In this document: one piece after another, positions 33,103-34,231 of the stretch
How positions within the stretch are numbered: position 1 is the stretch's first letter
Layout: each line of letters begins with the position of its first letter
Assembly (NCBI GenBank): GCA_020852855.1
Contig: JADZAA010000058.1
Coordinates: 1-34,231 of the forward strand
Direction of reading: 5' to 3'
DNA from: Bacteroidota bacterium
GTDB lineage: Bacteria; Bacteroidota; Ignavibacteria; Kapaibacteriales; UBA961
Length of the DNA stretch: 34,231 nt
The notes under the pieces: model-generated
Databases searched by the model: none
Told to the model about the DNA's origin: nothing
The model's input: only the letters and a program-made list of their open reading frames with translations
Position numbers and translations under genes: made by a program

Positions 33103-33801
33103 TTATTTAGAATTGTTTTTTGTTTCGAAAGCAGGGGCAAGCGGCAACCTCGAGTCCAAACACAGCAAATAGCTCCCTTGGTGAAGTTCTATGCCTACAT
33201 TCGGCGAAATGGCGCGGTTACGCGCACCTTCGCGCCTACCTAATCTCAGTTCTTCATTGTCGAGTCGCCATTCAAGTCCGCGTGTGGTAACGCGAGCCAA
33301 CGGTTGAGGTATCAAAGAAACTATTTCGCCTGTATGTAAATTAACTTCCAACGATTGATTTACAGGAACGGCATAACGGCCGCTGTCGTAAATGCAAAAG
33401 CAAGCATCTGTATTTGGATTTGCCGCATACTTCATCAAAACGCTCCAATTATTCAAGGTATGCTCGAGTTCGCCTCCCTGAAAACCGCATAGCAAAAAGC
33501 GACGTTGTCCGTTATTGAGCGCATAGCGCAATAACTTCTCAAAATCATTGTCGTCTTGCCCCGCGTCGTAAATAAGTTTTGTTCCGGCAAGTTGTAAATC
33601 GTCGCGGTTTTCGGCTGTCAGCGAGTCGAAATCGCCTATCGCTTCTTGCGCCGAAACTCCGATTTTGGCCAACGAAAGAGCCGCACCGTCGGCGGCAATT
33701 ATGGGAAGTCGGCTGTTTTCAAGAAAAAATTGTCGCTCAGGCAACGAACCGTCCAATGCAAGCAAAACATCGAAACCGGAAGCAGAAAAACTGAGAATCA
33801 T
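33103..33801 (-). CDS. thiN: Thiamine diphosphokinase
   Basis: Makes thiamine diphosphate from thiamine and ATP. 232 aa, within the family range. Visible motifs: IIAADGAA (34-41), the catalytic-domain GDFDSL (56-61), DAGQDDNDFEKLLRYAL (79-95; the usual DQ-xND-EK) and GGELEHTLNN (109-118; usual GGRxDH), with a C-terminal beta-sandwich including ARVTTRGLEWRL and SPNVGIELHQGSYLL. Glu for Arg in GGELEH is a visible departure. The ATG (33799-33801) overlaps the stop of the upstream T9SS-cargo gene as ATGA (33798-33801), so it is translationally coupled to it. No thiamine-pyrophosphate riboswitch is expected in this arrangement and I see none. Confidence 0.9.
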   Translation of the reverse strand: MILSFSASGFDVLLALDGSLPERQFFLENSRLPIIAADGAALSLAKIGVSAQEAIGDFDSLTAENRDDLQLAGTKLIYDAGQDDNDFEKLLRYALNNGQRRFLLCGFQGGELEHTLNNWSVLMKYAANPNTDACFCIYDSGRYAVPVNQSLEVNLHTGEIVSLIPQPLARVTTRGLEWRLDNEELRLGRREGARNRAISPNVGIELHQGSYLLCLDSRLPLAPAFETKNNSK

Positions 33802-34231
33802 CGCAGAACATTCAATAAAAAAGATTTTTCAGGAACTTTACCCGAAAGCAGGCAAATTTGATACGTTCCGCAAGGTAATTTATTTTTCGGAATAATTATT
33901 TCTTGTTTTTCCCGCGTCAAATCAAAACATTTTTCACTCATAATTATTCTGCCTGCAATATCGGTAACGGCAATTTCAATATCGGCGGGCAACGGCAAAT
34001 TGAATTTAATGTACAATAATTCGTTGTCCGAAGATAATGCAATATTTTCGAGCGAATATTCAGAATTATCGAAATCTGCGGCAGTATTTGCCGAACGGGA
34101 ATAATAATATAATTGTGCCGGAATATTTAAATCGGAGTACTCGCTAATCGTAAAAAATCCCGTACCATTCGCATTGAAGCATATACCTTCGCCTTGCGGC
34201 TCGGCGATATATTGTGAAATAATAATCGGTG
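33798..34231 (-). CDS. 3' part of a T9SS-exported protein with C-terminal sorting domain (partial, right edge)
   Basis: The frame is open from the right edge to a TGA at 33798-33800 (about 143 residues). An internal TTG at 34016 is not the gene start: the reading continues upstream without a stop. The upstream part reads ISQYIAEPQGEGICFNANG, then TGFFTISE and LYYYSR, a pattern seen in repeat-rich exported proteins of Bacteroidota. The last ~75 residues, with LPADIEIAVTDIAGRIIMSE, PCGTYQICLL and SFLLNVLR, are a T9SS type A sorting domain. No catalytic domain is in view. It overlaps thiN by 4 bp. Confidence 0.8.
   Translation of the reverse strand, partial: PIIISQYIAEPQGEGICFNANGTGFFTISEYSDLNIPAQLYYYSRSANTAADFDNSEYSLENIALSSDNELLYIKFNLPLPADIEIAVTDIAGRIIMSEKCFDLTREKQEIIIPKNKLPCGTYQICLLSGKVPEKSFLLNVLR

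Noticed and set aside
1-34231. CRISPR arrays, insertion sequences, prophage, tRNA or rRNA genes
   Set aside because: No regularly spaced repeats, transposase or integrase motifs, or RNA-gene structures were seen on either strand.

Overview
The window looks like the chromosome of a Gram-negative bacterium from the Bacteroidota/Chlorobiota side of the tree, most likely a Kapabacteria- or Ignavibacteria-like lineage. Three things point there. There are two proteins with type IX secretion (T9SS) C-terminal sorting domains, one of them carrying choice-of-anchor-D-type repeats. There is a heptose pathway for LPS (RfaE1/RfaE2), a meso-diaminopimelate-type MurE and a MEP-pathway IspG. Shine-Dalgarno sequences are weak before most genes. 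This placement is inference from gene content and was not tested by phylogeny.

Layout. At the left edge (3-182) is the tail of a broken RHS-family gene. A leftward block follows (157-4889): stand-alone biotin carboxylase, M42 aminopeptidase, Popeye-like membrane cyclic-nucleotide-binding protein, rfaE1 and rfaE2, the last two overlapping by 4 bp. A rightward block (5196-13855) holds glmS, pgk, a rhomboid protease, ispG and, after a terminator and a 0.56 kb gap, a 972-aa secreted Omp28-like/T9SS protein. Next come leftward cinA-tsaD, a small rightward DUF2007 gene, and a long leftward block (16665-22782): NDH-2, an MltD-like lytic transglycosylase, a lone ABC ATPase, murE and dnaB. A rightward CDF-like transporter and a leftward THUMP-type RNA methyltransferase precede a rightward set (25374-30510): DUF985 cupin, sucD, ndk, NUDIX hydrolase, and two exported proteins of unknown function read in overlapping frames. 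The right end is leftward: DUF302, a protein-lysine-methyltransferase-like enzyme, thiN, and the 3' end of another T9SS cargo gene.

Function. Most genes are housekeeping: envelope precursor synthesis (GlmS, MurE, RfaE1/2, lytic transglycosylase), central metabolism (Pgk, SucD, Ndk, NDH-2, IspG, AccC-like), replication (DnaB), and tRNA/rRNA modification (TsaD, THUMP methyltransferase). There is no rRNA, tRNA, CRISPR array, intact insertion sequence or prophage.

The most unusual item is sucD. Its complete succinyl-CoA ligase alpha subunit continues in frame into a basic tail of about 126 residues with three AT-hook-like GRPKGS motifs encoded by a tandem DNA repeat. Other points of interest are the CDF-like protein with altered transport-site positions and a cysteine-rich tail, the overlapping NUDIX/secreted/lipoprotein trio with a double hairpin behind it, the Popeye-like receptor, and the OmpB-methyltransferase-like enzyme.
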